From: Achromobacter mucicolens
GTDB taxonomy: Bacteria > Pseudomonadota > Gammaproteobacteria > Burkholderiales > Burkholderiaceae_B
Direction: 5' to 3'
DNA: 64,000 nt
NCBI RefSeq assembly: GCF_902859725.1
Contig: NZ_CADIJP010000017.1
Span: forward strand, 62,001-126,000
Shown: in pieces, positions 45,721 to 54,944 of the stretch
Numbering within the stretch: position 1 is the first letter of the stretch
Layout: the number at the start of each line of letters is the position of its first letter
Notes under the pieces: generated by a model
What the model saw: only the letters and a program-made list of their open reading frames with translations
Databases searched by the model: none
What the model was told of the DNA's origin: nothing
Position numbers and translations under genes: made by a program

Positions 45721-46875
45721 CTAAGTTTCGATGCGCCAGTGCTGGACCGTCCAGGGTTCGAACTGTTCCGGCGTGAAGTCCATGCCCAGGCCGGGGCCAT
45801 CGGGTAGGGCTGCCAAGCCATTGCCCTGGATGGGGTGGCCCGTCAAGGCGATGAGCGGGTTGCCGGTCACGTCGTACTCCACGAAGGGATAGCTGGACCA
45901 CGCGCCGCCTCGCGCGGGCATCTGTGTCGCGGCGACCTGCAACGACGCGAGAAAATTGATTGCCGTGCCAAAGGCGTGGGGCATGACGGCGACATCGCGG
46001 CTTTCCGCCAGGGCCGCGGCTTTTCGATAGCCGGTAAAGCCCCCGCATACCCCCAGGTCCGGTTGCAGGACGCCTATTGCGCCCGTGCGCAGCAGGCCGT
46101 CGAAACCCGCCAGGCTTCCGATGGCTTCGCCGCCTGCAATGGCGCAGGCGGTCGCTTGCGCGGTGGCGGCGTAGCCCTCCAGGTTCTCCGGCCCCACCGG
46201 CTCTTCGATCCACAAGGGGCGCGCCGGTTCGATAAGCCGTGCCGCCAATCGCGCCGCCGCCGTGCTGTAGCCCTGGTTGATGTCGAGCATGAAGTCGGCA
46301 TCCGGGCCGATCAACGCGCGGACCTGTTGAGCCATCGCGGCGTCCGCCTGAGGTGAGATCCCGGCTCGGGGTTTGACTGCTTTGAAACCCTGGCGCAGAA
46401 GCGCTTCGATCTCTCGCGGATAGTGCCGATACGGCGCATCGCCCTCGGCGATGAAAGGGCCGCTGGCGTAGCAGGGCACTTCATGGCGCACCGCGCCGCC
46501 CAGCAGTTGGGCAATGCTCACGCCCTGCGCGCGGGCGGCAATGTCATGCAACGCCATGTCGATCGCGGAAATCGCCATCATGGCCGGGCCACGCTTGTCA
46601 TAGCCGATGCGTGGCACGAGGTCTGCGTAGACCGCGCCGTAATCAAGGGGGGATCGCCCGCAGACGAGCGCGCCGAATTGCTGCCGGATCAATGCCGCGG
46701 CCGCCCACGGCGACGAAAAGACTTCGCCCCAACCGCGCAGGCCGCTGTCAGTGATGATTTCCAGGGCGAGAAATTCCCGCTTGCGCATGAATGTACGGGC
46801 ATTGCCGAGCGGCACGGCAGGCGTGTACGCCAGGTGATAGCCGTTGATGTGGGTGACTTTCAAAGTAGTGGCCAA
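45721..46875 (-). CDS. Enolase-superfamily enzyme (MR/MLE-type)
   Basis: 384-aa mandelate-racemase/muconate-lactonizing-type enzyme. Metal ligands are suggested by FMLDINQGY (Asp), PLWIEEPVGPENL (Glu) and IAGGEAIGS (Glu); a KxR-type base is in GFKAVKPRAGIS and a catalytic His in VMPHAFGTAI. It likely abstracts a proton from a sugar acid or hydroxy acid and dehydrates or isomerises it. Start TTG at 46875 is uncertain: no clear ribosome site. Divergent from a LysR gene and followed by a Bug receptor. Confidence 0.82.
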   Translation of the reverse strand: MATTLKVTHINGYHLAYTPAVPLGNARTFMRKREFLALEIITDSGLRGWGEVFSSPWAAAALIRQQFGALVCGRSPLDYGAVYADLVPRIGYDKRGPAMMAISAIDMALHDIAARAQGVSIAQLLGGAVRHEVPCYASGPFIAEGDAPYRHYPREIEALLRQGFKAVKPRAGISPQADAAMAQQVRALIGPDADFMLDINQGYSTAAARLAARLIEPARPLWIEEPVGPENLEGYAATAQATACAIAGGEAIGSLAGFDGLLRTGAIGVLQPDLGVCGGFTGYRKAAALAESRDVAVMPHAFGTAINFLASLQVAATQMPARGGAWSSYPFVEYDVTGNPLIALTGHPIQGNGLAALPDGPGLGMDFTPEQFEPWTVQHWRIET

Positions 46876-46944
46876 CGAATGGATGTCGGGCCAGTTTGAA
46901 GCTCGGGTAGCATACGGTCAAATACATATACAGTGGCTTTTCAT

Positions 46945-47877
46945 ATGAAAAACCTGATACGACCGAGAGAGATGGAATTGGTCGCGGCGATCTGTCGCAC
47001 GGGCTCCGTGACGCAGGCCGCCGAGGCTTGCGGCTTAACGCAGCCCGGTGCTAGCGCGATGCTCAAGGAACTGGAAGTCCGGATCGGGGCGGCGTTGTTT
47101 TCACGTCGGCATCGGCATCTGGAATTGACGGCGGCGGGCCAGGCCGTCTTGCCCGAAATCACCCACGCGCTGGCCGCGCTGGATGCGGTCGACAAATTGG
47201 CTCAAAGCCTGGGCAACCGCCGCGGCGAGCACCTCATCATCGGGACTGTGTCCGCAACGGGCGCAAGCGTTTTGCCGGCGGTATTGAAGGAACTGCAAGA
47301 CGCCGATCCGATGCTGTCCGTCGTGCTGCGTGTCGGCACCGCCGCGGAAGTGGTGCAAATGGCAATCGAACAGCGCATCGATCTGGGCGTCATTCTTGGC
47401 TCTGGCGCGCATCAGCATGCCAACTTTGAACAGATCGGGGAGCTTGGCCTGGTCTGCGTGGTGCGTCCTGACCACGCATGGGCCGCGCTGCCGGAGATCA
47501 CCGTGGACATGCTGAGCTCGGAACGATACATCGGCCACAGCCGCCATCTGCCGGTCGGCGCGCTGACGGCGCAGGTGTTGGAGCAAGCCCGTCATCCATA
47601 CCGTCCCGCGATCGAGGTGATGCAGTTCTCGGCGGCATGCGCACTGACTGACGCAGGCTGCGGCCCCGCCGTGCTGGAGAGCGTGACGGGAGAGTACGCC
47701 CGCCGCCTAGGCCTGGTGCCCATCCCTTTGCACGCAGGAAGCACGCTGTCGCTGAACCTGGTTTGGCCTCAGGGGAAAGGCATGAGCGGGGGCGCGCGCT
47801 TCGTTAAAAACGCGCTATCGCGTAGCCTGGCGGCGATCAGCAGCGCCCGGTATTCAAGTCTGAAATCAGGTTGTTGA
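46945..47877 (+). CDS. LysR-family regulator of the enolase/Bug pair
   Basis: 310 aa from the ATG at 46945 (a GTG at 46933 is an alternative). HTH at about 20-45 (GSVTQAAEACGLTQPGASAMLKELE), effector domain from about 95 (LIIGTVSATGASVLPAVLKEL). Divergent from the enolase gene across 69 bp, the standard LysR arrangement. Its 3' end overlaps the converging DUF3829 gene by 41 bp. Confidence 0.86.
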   Translation: MKNLIRPREMELVAAICRTGSVTQAAEACGLTQPGASAMLKELEVRIGAALFSRRHRHLELTAAGQAVLPEITHALAALDAVDKLAQSLGNRRGEHLIIGTVSATGASVLPAVLKELQDADPMLSVVLRVGTAAEVVQMAIEQRIDLGVILGSGAHQHANFEQIGELGLVCVVRPDHAWAALPEITVDMLSSERYIGHSRHLPVGALTAQVLEQARHPYRPAIEVMQFSAACALTDAGCGPAVLESVTGEYARRLGLVPIPLHAGSTLSLNLVWPQGKGMSGGARFVKNALSRSLAAISSARYSSLKSGC

Positions 47878-48802
47878 AATCCTGGCGCAGGCTGTTGGCG
47901 TCGTTTTCGATCGTCGGGCGCATCATCTTGAACGCGCCGGTGCGGGCGGCGTCTTCCTTGTAGCGGCCATTGTTGGTGTGCTCAAGAATCTGGCGGCCGG
48001 AGGCGAGGAAGCTGTTGACGTTCATCATCATGCCGCTGCAGCCCTTGGGGTCGGCTTCGCGCGTTTTCTTGTCAAAGCCCAGCGCCATTTCGTTCATCTT
48101 GTCCAGCTGCTGCTTGAAGGCTTCCTGATCGGCGCCCAGCCCCTGGCCGTCGAACACGCCCGAGGCCTTGTCCATCGTGGCCTTGCCGTAATACACCATG
48201 CCGGCGCGGTAGTAGGCGACCGTGTCTTTCTTGGCCTTTTCGAAGGCTTCCTTGGTGTTGGCGGTGTCCTTGATCGAGATGCCGCGGTAGAAATTGTTTT
48301 CTGCTTTTGCGGCTTCGGTCAGCGCGGCGACATAGGCCGGGCTTTTCTCGCGGGCCAGCGCGCCGTTGTCCGACAGGAAGGTCTTGGCTGCCGAATAGTT
48401 TTGCAGTTCGGTGCTCAGCGGCGCCAGCTTGCCCAGCGCGTCCGAGAACGCCTTGGCCGATGCGTCGATCTCGGTGATGGGCGTCGGCATCGCCAGCGCG
48501 CGGTCGAGTTTTTCTTTGGTGCGCAGGATTGCCGTGTCGTTGCTGATGACAAAGTCCTTGAGCGGCTTGCCGCTCTTGAGGGCCGGGACGGCATGGGTCT
48601 CGTAGCGGTCCAGCGCCTGCGCAAACGTGGTAGAGAGGCTGTTCGCGGTGTCCACGTACAGGTTGTACTTGATGATCTCTGCCTGAGCGGTGGTCGCCTC
48701 GGGCGCCTTGGCCTCCTGTTTGGCGCTATCGTCGCCGCACGCGGCAAGCGCCAGCGTGAAGATCAGAACTGCGGACATGCGCAAGGGGCGCGGCATAAAC
48801 AT
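47837..48802 (-). CDS. DUF3829 (YiiG-like) lipoprotein
   Basis: 321 aa, lipobox LAAC followed by GDDSA, so membrane-anchored after cleavage. The rest (EIIKYNLYVDTANSLSTTFAQALDRYETHA, later LNTGRC) is DUF3829, helical, of unknown role in the envelope. AGGAA lies 8 bp before ATG 48802. Ends 41 bp inside the converging LysR gene. Confidence 0.82.
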   Translation of the reverse strand: MFMPRPLRMSAVLIFTLALAACGDDSAKQEAKAPEATTAQAEIIKYNLYVDTANSLSTTFAQALDRYETHAVPALKSGKPLKDFVISNDTAILRTKEKLDRALAMPTPITEIDASAKAFSDALGKLAPLSTELQNYSAAKTFLSDNGALAREKSPAYVAALTEAAKAENNFYRGISIKDTANTKEAFEKAKKDTVAYYRAGMVYYGKATMDKASGVFDGQGLGADQEAFKQQLDKMNEMALGFDKKTREADPKGCSGMMMNVNSFLASGRQILEHTNNGRYKEDAARTGAFKMMRPTIENDANSLRQDFNNLISDLNTGRC

Positions 48803-48961
48803 CTTTGTTTCCTGTTGGGGGTAATTGTGAAGGGGACGGATGATATTCCCTTCGATTTCCCAACAGGCTACAAAGTCATTCAAAGCTGTCACAAGAGTTT
48901 GCAGGGTTTGGTCATCGTCCGGATTCAACGCCGCCACCTCAGCGCAAATGCACCTGCGCCT

Positions 48962-49834
48962 TCAGCGGCTGAATCGTTCGGCCGCTTCCACGATGCGTTG
49001 CGCGAGCAGCGCGGCCACGGGCTGGCGGATGTCGGACGGACGTTCGACCACTCCGATCTCGCGAAAGAAGGTGGCGTCGCCCAGCGTCTTGACGACGACT
49101 CCCCGTGGCAGCGATAGCGCTTTGCTTAGCGGAAGCAGCGCAACGCCCACGCCCTTGCGCACGAGTTGCGCGATGGCCTGCAGTTCATCCAGTTCAATCG
49201 CTTCCTTGGGCGTGATGCGCGAGTGCCGCAGGAACTGATCGACGAGTCTGCCGCCGAAGGAACCGCGGTCGTACCGAATGAAGGGCTCGTTTTCTAGCAG
49301 ATCGAGCCACTCGCGCTGCCCGTGCTTGCGGGGGGCCAGCAGCACGAACGGCTCGCTGAACAGCACGCGCCAGCGCAAGTCGGCGGGCAGGGCGAAGGGG
49401 GGCTTGATCATCACCGCAATGTCCACCTCGCCCGAGTCGACCTGTCCCAGCAGGTTCAGCGACAGGCCCGGGACCAGCCGGATGCGATAGCCGGGGTTGA
49501 TGCTCCAGAACTCGGTCAGGGCATCGGTCAGAAACGTTGTTTGCGCCGACGCGATGGAGCCGACCCGGATCAGGCCGGTCTTGGGGCTGCTTACGTTCTT
49601 GCCGAACTTGGCGTAGACGGACATCACCTCTTCGGCAATGGCCAAGGCTTCGCGGCCATTGCTGTTCAGGTTTGCAGAACGTCCCGTGCGGTCAAAGAGC
49701 GGATAGCCCAGTTCTTCTTCCAGGCGCTGGATCTGCGCGCTGACGGCGGACTGCGTCAGACCGATGTGAGCCGCCGCATTGGCGAACGTGCCGTAACGCA
49801 CAACGGCCATGAAAGTCTGGAGTTCTCGCCGCAT
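48962..49834 (-). CDS. LysR-family regulator
   Basis: 290 aa, HTH at about 15-37 (GTFANAAAHIGLTQSAVSAQIQRLE), TGRSANLNSNGREAL, effector domain from about 88 (LIRVGSIASAQTTFLTDAL). AAGGG before the ATG. It is not divergent from any obvious target; its neighbours are a glutamine amidotransferase upstream on the same strand and the lipoprotein downstream. Confidence 0.87.
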   Translation of the reverse strand: MRRELQTFMAVVRYGTFANAAAHIGLTQSAVSAQIQRLEEELGYPLFDRTGRSANLNSNGREALAIAEEVMSVYAKFGKNVSSPKTGLIRVGSIASAQTTFLTDALTEFWSINPGYRIRLVPGLSLNLLGQVDSGEVDIAVMIKPPFALPADLRWRVLFSEPFVLLAPRKHGQREWLDLLENEPFIRYDRGSFGGRLVDQFLRHSRITPKEAIELDELQAIAQLVRKGVGVALLPLSKALSLPRGVVVKTLGDATFFREIGVVERPSDIRQPVAALLAQRIVEAAERFSR

Positions 49835-49864
49835 GGTGGCCCTTGGTCGCTGGGGTTGCCCGGA

Positions 49865-50593
49865 TCAGCGCAGGTTGTCGGGACGCTGAATCGTCTGGAC
49901 GAAGGCGCGTGCGATCCGCGCGCCCGCCGAATCGGCGTCGTCCGCGTGCAGGGCGCGGTCGGCATCGGCCTGGGATTCAAGCCAGCCGGGCGCGATGCGA
50001 TCGACGCGTTCCTTGTTGCTGCTGGTCCAGCGCTGCACCACATCGCCGCTGGCTTCGAAGTGAAACTGCATGCCGTACGCGGCGCGGCCCACGCGAAAGC
50101 ATTGATTCTTGACCAGGCGGCTCTCGGCAAGCAGCGCGGCGGAATCCGGCAGCGTGTAGGTGTCCACATGCCATTGAAAGCTGACGAAACCCGGCTGCAA
50201 CTCGGCAAACAACGGGTCCTTGCGCCCATCTTCCGTCACCGTAAGCGGCGTCCAGGAAAACTCCCGGGCCACCCCGAGCAGGTTGTCGGCCCCGTAAGCG
50301 CGGGCCAGCACCTGCGCCCCGAGGCAGATGCCCAGCACGGATTTGCCGGCGTCGCCAAACTCGCGCATCAGCGCCGCCAGTTTGGGCAGGTAGGGATGGA
50401 GTTCGTCGTCCCGCGCGCTTGGCCAGCCGCCCGGCACGATCAACGCATCGAAGTCGTCCAGGCAGATGTCGCCCAGCCCATCGCGGTGCGCGCGGAACCA
50501 GGTGATTTCGGCATTGGCGCTTTGGAGCGCGCTCAACAGCAGCCCAAGCTGCGTGTCGTCCATGGTCTCGATGATTGCAACGCGTGGCGGCAT
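49865..50593 (-). CDS. Class I glutamine amidotransferase-like protein
   Basis: 242-aa GATase-fold protein similar to stand-alone GuaA-like amidotransferases. Nucleophile elbow GICLGAQVLARA (Cys about 96) and the His of LPD-type lid MQFHFEASGDVV, with FQWHVDTYTLPD earlier. Such proteins often act on amides or gamma-glutamyl bonds. Partner synthetase not present here. Just upstream of the LysR gene on the same strand. Confidence 0.83.
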   Translation of the reverse strand: MPPRVAIIETMDDTQLGLLLSALQSANAEITWFRAHRDGLGDICLDDFDALIVPGGWPSARDDELHPYLPKLAALMREFGDAGKSVLGICLGAQVLARAYGADNLLGVAREFSWTPLTVTEDGRKDPLFAELQPGFVSFQWHVDTYTLPDSAALLAESRLVKNQCFRVGRAAYGMQFHFEASGDVVQRWTSSNKERVDRIAPGWLESQADADRALHADDADSAGARIARAFVQTIQRPDNLR

Positions 50594-50712
50594 AAGGGGG
50601 ATCGAAGGGCAGAGGTTGGACGCGAAGACGCCGGCAGCCCTTGCAGGTCAGACCGGCGAAGAGAGGGATAGTAACGGCACGCCCAGACATCGGGGAGGCC
50701 GTTCTGAATGGC

Positions 50713-51951
50713 TCAAGCCCCTCTTCGGCTCATTTCAGCGCGCTTTCTACGCATGGCAACGCCAAGGGCGGCGACGGACAGCGCCAGCGGAATGAATGAC
50801 ACCCACAGCACGGTGTTCCAACCGAACGCCGACAGCAGGCCCCCGGATGAGAACGACCCGATCGCCATCAAGCCGAAGACGATGAAGTCGTTCAGGGACT
50901 GGACACGAGTTCTCTCCTCGGGCCGATGGCATTCCAGCACCAGCGCGGACGCGCCAAGAAATCCGAAGTTCCATCCCACGCCGAGCAGGACCAGTGACCA
51001 CCAGAAGTGCGCGACATCGATACCGCCGAGGCCCACCGCGGCCGCGACCCCAATCAACATTAGGCCCATGGTCGCGACCCGTCCCGCACCAAAGCGAGAA
51101 ATCAGTCGGCCGGTGAAAAAGCTTGGCGCGTACATGGCAATGACATGCCACTGCAGTCCCAGATTGGCGGACTCCTGCGAGTGGCCGCAGATGTGCATTG
51201 CCAGCGGAGCGGCCGTCATGAGGAAGTTCATGAGCATGTAGGAGACGGCACCGGCGATCACTGCGGCAATGAAGCGCGGCTGCAGCGCAATCTCGGAAAG
51301 CGGCCGCCCTCCTGCGACCTCCGCGGCAGTGGGGGCGGGCAACCTGACACCGATAAGAATGAACGCGGAAATCGCTGCAACCGCCGCTTGCGCAAGAAAG
51401 GTGGCGGCAAACATGTGCGGCGGCCACAGGTTCATCGTCCCGTTGACGAGCTGTGGCCCGACGATCCCGGCCGCGACGCCGCCCGCCATGACCAGGGATA
51501 GCGCGCGCGCCCGTCGCTTGGGCTCCACGCCGTCCGCGGCGGCAAAGCGGAACGACAGGACGACAGCAGCGTAGACACCGCCGAAGAACGTAGCCAGGCT
51601 GAACAGCCAGAAACTTCCGATCATGACCGCCAGCATCGCCAGCAGGCCAGTGAGCACGCCAGCGCCGGTGCCCAGCAGGAAGGCCGCGCGCCTGCCGTGG
51701 CGCCTGGCGACGGCGCCCATGGGCAGCGTGCACGTCGCCATGCCTACCACAAAGATGGAAATCGGCAGCGTCGCGAGCATGGGCGTCGGGGCAAGCGTAT
51801 TGCCGACGATGGAGCCCGTTGCATAGACGACCACCGAATTTGCGCCCGCCAGGGCTTGGGCGGCGGTCAGTCGCCAGATGTTGCCTTGTTGAACAACCTC
51901 GGGCAGAACAGCGGGGCGGTCATGCGCGGAAGAGGCGCTATTTTTTGTCAT
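50713..51951 (-). CDS. MFS transporter
   Basis: 412-aa inner-membrane carrier of about 12 segments. Central features are VARRHGRRAAFLLG (loop 2-3 signature) and GRLISRFGAGRVATMGLM in the second half. Efflux or uptake of a small molecule; the substrate is not visible. Divergent from the AraC gene across 95 bp, so the AraC protein probably controls it. Confidence 0.86.
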   Translation of the reverse strand: MTKNSASSAHDRPAVLPEVVQQGNIWRLTAAQALAGANSVVVYATGSIVGNTLAPTPMLATLPISIFVVGMATCTLPMGAVARRHGRRAAFLLGTGAGVLTGLLAMLAVMIGSFWLFSLATFFGGVYAAVVLSFRFAAADGVEPKRRARALSLVMAGGVAAGIVGPQLVNGTMNLWPPHMFAATFLAQAAVAAISAFILIGVRLPAPTAAEVAGGRPLSEIALQPRFIAAVIAGAVSYMLMNFLMTAAPLAMHICGHSQESANLGLQWHVIAMYAPSFFTGRLISRFGAGRVATMGLMLIGVAAAVGLGGIDVAHFWWSLVLLGVGWNFGFLGASALVLECHRPEERTRVQSLNDFIVFGLMAIGSFSSGGLLSAFGWNTVLWVSFIPLALSVAALGVAMRRKRAEMSRRGA

Positions 51952-52046
51952 TACGGTCAATGGCGTTACGTTGAGGTGGCATTACAACTCAAAGTTACGA
52001 AGGCGATCTATCGACAGCCTGCCAAGTTATATAGAATCGGCGACAT

Positions 52047-52844
52047 ATGAAAGCGCTCGTGCCGTGGGAAGCCATTACCGCGCCGCCAGATGTCCTGCCG
52101 CCTTTGCCAATGACCATGAGGGTGCAGTCCATCGGCGCGCGGAATTATTTCGCCGCGCATACGCATGAATGGAACCAGGTTGTCTACGCGGTGTCCGGTG
52201 TCCTCATGGTGACGGCAGACGGGCATTCTTTCGCCATATCTCCGAATCAGGCTGCGTGGATTCCGTCAGGAACCGTGCATAGCGTGGGGTCGTTCCTTGG
52301 CGCCGAATATCGCAGTCTTTGGCTTGCCGATTACCCCGGTGGGACGCTTTCCGAGGGCGGCGTGGCGGTGTTTGGCGTATCCGCCCTTTTGAAGGCGCTC
52401 GTCGTCGAGGCGGCGACGCTTCAAGGCAAATCGGACGAGGATGGGTATTTCGGCCGGATCTACAGACTGGTGCTCGACCAGCTCTGTCGCGCGAGCCCGA
52501 TTTCATTGATCTTGGCATGGCCGACAAGCCCCCCGTTACTGACCCTTTGCGAGACCTTGTACAACCAGCCGGCCGACCCCAGAGGCCCGGACGACTGGGG
52601 GCGGGAGCTGGGGATGTCGGGCCGGACACTGGCCCGGAAGTTCTTTGCGGAAACCGGTCTCACGCTGCGCGATTGGCGTCGCCGGCTGAAGTTGTTCAGA
52701 GCAATCGAGCTATTGGAAAATGGTCTTGATGTGACGCGGACCGCATTGGAACTTGGCTATGGCTCTACGTCCTCGTTCATCTTTGCATTCAGGTCTGAAA
52801 TGAAATGCAGCCCAATGGCCTATGTGCGGTCACGGGCGCCGTAA
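52047..52844 (+). CDS. AraC-family regulator with N-terminal cupin
   Basis: 265 aa. Cupin-like sensor (about 20-95: AHTHEWNQVVYAVSGVLMVTADG, AAWIPSGTVHSV) followed by the C-terminal AraC double HTH (about 190-265: MSGRTLARKFFAETGLTLRDWRRRLK, VTRTALELGYGSTSSFIFAFRSEMKCSP). Divergent from the MFS gene, its likely target. Confidence 0.88.
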   Translation: MKALVPWEAITAPPDVLPPLPMTMRVQSIGARNYFAAHTHEWNQVVYAVSGVLMVTADGHSFAISPNQAAWIPSGTVHSVGSFLGAEYRSLWLADYPGGTLSEGGVAVFGVSALLKALVVEAATLQGKSDEDGYFGRIYRLVLDQLCRASPISLILAWPTSPPLLTLCETLYNQPADPRGPDDWGRELGMSGRTLARKFFAETGLTLRDWRRRLKLFRAIELLENGLDVTRTALELGYGSTSSFIFAFRSEMKCSPMAYVRSRAP

Positions 52845-52936
52845 CGTGCGCCTTCGCCCTTCAAGGTTCGGTTACCTCTGCTGGACTTGAACCGACCTAG
52901 AATCGGTCACCAACTTTCGACTGAGGGGAACCAGCC

Positions 52937-53437
52937 ATGGTGGGTAGTGCCAAAAAAGCCTTGCTTGCAGGCATCTCTTGTGTGTTTATCGCGGCCAGCG
53001 CATTGGCGGCGCCGCCAGAGGGAAAGGGCAAACCCGATAACGCTGGCCAAGGGCAAGGGCAGAGCAAGGGACGCGGACAGGGCAGCAACGGAAATGCTTC
53101 CGGAAAGGGCAATGCCGGTCACGGAGATGCTGCTTCCAAGTCCAACGATGCCAGCGTCACGCTGCGTTATGCGGGCATCACAGTCTCCACCGCCAGATCG
53201 TATGCGCAGGAGTATGGTCTGTCTGGCTATGGTCAACTGCCGCCGGGTGTCCGCAAGAACCTCGCCCGTGGCAAACCGCTGCCTCCCGGAATTGCGAAGA
53301 AAATGGTCCCCGGTCCGATGTTGGCCCGGCTCCCCGCCTATCCCGGGTATGAGTGGCGGGTGGCCGGATCGGATCTCGTCTTGGTCGCTGTTGCAACGGC
53401 CGTGGTCGCCGATATCCTGATCGACGTGTTCGATTGA
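52937..53437 (+). CDS. CigR-like exported protein
   Basis: 166 aa with a signal peptide (about 1-25, ends ALAA). A Gly/Gln/Lys/Ser-rich low-complexity stretch (about 26-75) is followed by a C-terminal segment LPPGVRKNLARGKPLPPGIAKK and a hydrophobic end YEWRVAGSDLVLVAVATAVVADILIDVFD, the pattern of CigR anti-virulence-type proteins. GAGGGG precedes the ATG. It lies upstream of ECF sigma locus 2. Its role here is not known. Confidence 0.75.
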   Translation: MVGSAKKALLAGISCVFIAASALAAPPEGKGKPDNAGQGQGQSKGRGQGSNGNASGKGNAGHGDAASKSNDASVTLRYAGITVSTARSYAQEYGLSGYGQLPPGVRKNLARGKPLPPGIAKKMVPGPMLARLPAYPGYEWRVAGSDLVLVAVATAVVADILIDVFD

Positions 53438-53460
53438 TGGGCCAAATACGCCGTTGCAAG

Positions 53461-53489
53461 TACCCAAAGCGAGAGCGGCCATGGGATGC
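53461..53489 (-). promoter_or_regulatory. Second copy of the ECF-type promoter module
   Basis: Minus strand: GCATCC (53489-53484), 17-nt spacer, TGGGTA. Part of a 53-bp block matching the DUF3455 promoter region at 39 of 53 positions, but it points into the CigR gene, so its role is unclear. Confidence 0.35.
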
Positions 53490-53672
53490 GGGGCGGTGGG
53501 ATGTTTTTCTCCGGCGCGGTCCATCGGCCGTGCCGGTTCCGTGAGCGCGGCGGGCCAGTGTCCACCGCGCCAGCGCCCCGGACTTGCCTGTATCATCCGC
53601 TGAAAGACATCCGTCCCCCGAGCGCCGTTTTCCGTCGCGCGGCCTGATTGACAGTGACCCCGGATAGCCGCC

Positions 53673-54218
53673 ATGCCCGACCCGCTACGTCTGCAGGCTT
53701 TGATACAGGAGTGCGCCCGCGGCCAGGAGTCCGCGCTGGCGGAACTCTATCGTCAGACCTCCCCGCATCTGTTTGCGCTTGCCGTACGTATATTGCGGCG
53801 AAGCGACTGGGCGGAGGAAGTCCTCCAGGACAGCTTCATCAATATCTGGCGCAATGCCGCCCGCTATTCCTCGGAGCAGAGCCAAGTCATGACCTGGATG
53901 ACGCGCATCGTGCGCAATCGCTGCATCGACCTGCTACGCAGGCCGGACCTGGAGCGCCCCGACGCCGACGGCGTGTTGACCCAGGCCTGGGCCGATGACG
54001 CGCCTGGCCCGTTCGAGCGGCTGCAACGCGACCAGGACGGCCAGCGCCTGGCCGACTGCCTGAAACAGCTAGAGGGGCAGCAACGCACCGCCATCGCGCT
54101 GTCCTTTTTCGATGACCTCAGCCACAGCGAGATCGCCCGGCGCCTGGAGGCGCCGCTGGGCACGATCAAGAGCTGGGTGCGGCGCGGTATGGACCGGCTC
54201 AAGAGGTGCCTGTCATGA
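53673..54218 (+). CDS. ECF sigma factor (locus 2)
   Basis: 181-aa RpoE-like sigma. Region 2: RILRRSDWAEEVLQDSFINIWRNAARYSS; region 4: LEGQQRTAIALSFFDDLSHSEIARRLEAPLGTIKSWVRRGMDRLKRCL. Resembles locus 1 throughout; both have the APLGT(I/V)KxW recognition segment, so they may share promoters. Stop overlaps the anti-sigma ATG (ATGA). Upstream 235 bp holds no gene; I found no clear ECF promoter pointing to it. Confidence 0.9.
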   Translation: MPDPLRLQALIQECARGQESALAELYRQTSPHLFALAVRILRRSDWAEEVLQDSFINIWRNAARYSSEQSQVMTWMTRIVRNRCIDLLRRPDLERPDADGVLTQAWADDAPGPFERLQRDQDGQRLADCLKQLEGQQRTAIALSFFDDLSHSEIARRLEAPLGTIKSWVRRGMDRLKRCLS

Positions 54219-54886
54219 ACTACAGCAATCCTCAACTGCGCGAGCGGCTTGCCGCCGACTACGTGGCCGGCGCCATGCGCGGTGGCGCGCGCCGCCGTTT
54301 CGAGGGCCTGATGGCCGCCGACGCCAACCTGCGCCGCCAGGTGCGCGACTGGGAAAACGACATCTATCCGTTGTTGTGGTCGCTGCCGCCGCGGGTTCCC
54401 CCGCGCCGCGTGTGGCGCGCCATCGAAGCGCGCCTGAAGCCCGGCGGCAGCCGCGGCTGGCAGGGCCTGGCGTTCTGGCGCGTGCTTAGCGGCGCGCTGG
54501 CGGCGATTCTGGTGGCGGGCGTGGTGGTCTACCCCATGCAGGTCGACCGCGCCGCGCGCACCCAACTGATGGCGGTGCTGCAAAGCCCCGAGGCGCAGGC
54601 CATGCTGGTGGTGCGCGCCGACGAGCGCGGCGGCCTGCACGTGCATGCCTTGCAGGACCTGGCCTCGCGCGCCGACGGCAAGGCGCTGGAACTCTGGGTG
54701 ATCCCGCCAGGGCAGGCGCCGATATCCGTCGGGGTGGTGGCGCCCGATGGCCAGACTGCGCTGCCGCGCGCCCAAGGGCTGGAAGGGGTGCAGACCCTGG
54801 CCATCACCCTGGAGCCGCCGGGCGGCTCGCCCTCGGGCAAGCCCACCGGACCGGTAATCATGAAGGGCGACGTGCTCAAGATCTGA
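54215..54886 (+). CDS. RskA-like anti-sigma factor (locus 2)
   Basis: 223 aa. N-terminal zone (LAADYVAGAMRGGARRRFEGLM, ADANLRRQVRDWENDIYPLLW), transmembrane helix about 95-110 (GALAAILVAGVVVY), C-terminal RskA domain ending LEPPGGSPSGKPTGPVIMKG. The same ending as locus 1. Overlaps the sigma gene; the candidate ECF promoter for the next gene starts 4 bp after its stop. Confidence 0.87.
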   Translation: MNYSNPQLRERLAADYVAGAMRGGARRRFEGLMAADANLRRQVRDWENDIYPLLWSLPPRVPPRRVWRAIEARLKPGGSRGWQGLAFWRVLSGALAAILVAGVVVYPMQVDRAARTQLMAVLQSPEAQAMLVVRADERGGLHVHALQDLASRADGKALELWVIPPGQAPISVGVVAPDGQTALPRAQGLEGVQTLAITLEPPGGSPSGKPTGPVIMKGDVLKI

Positions 54887-54889
54887 GCT

Positions 54890-54918
54890 GCATCCAAACC
54901 GGGCCTGCCCGCGTATAG
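54890..54918 (+). promoter_or_regulatory. Candidate ECF promoter of the lipid cluster
   Basis: TGCATCC (GCATCC at 54890-54895), 17-nt spacer, GTATAG (54913-54918), 27 bp before the esterase ATG. Same spacing and sequence as the desaturase promoter. Confidence 0.6.
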
Positions 54919-54944
54919 AGGGGTGTTCCATTGCGGAGTGCCCC

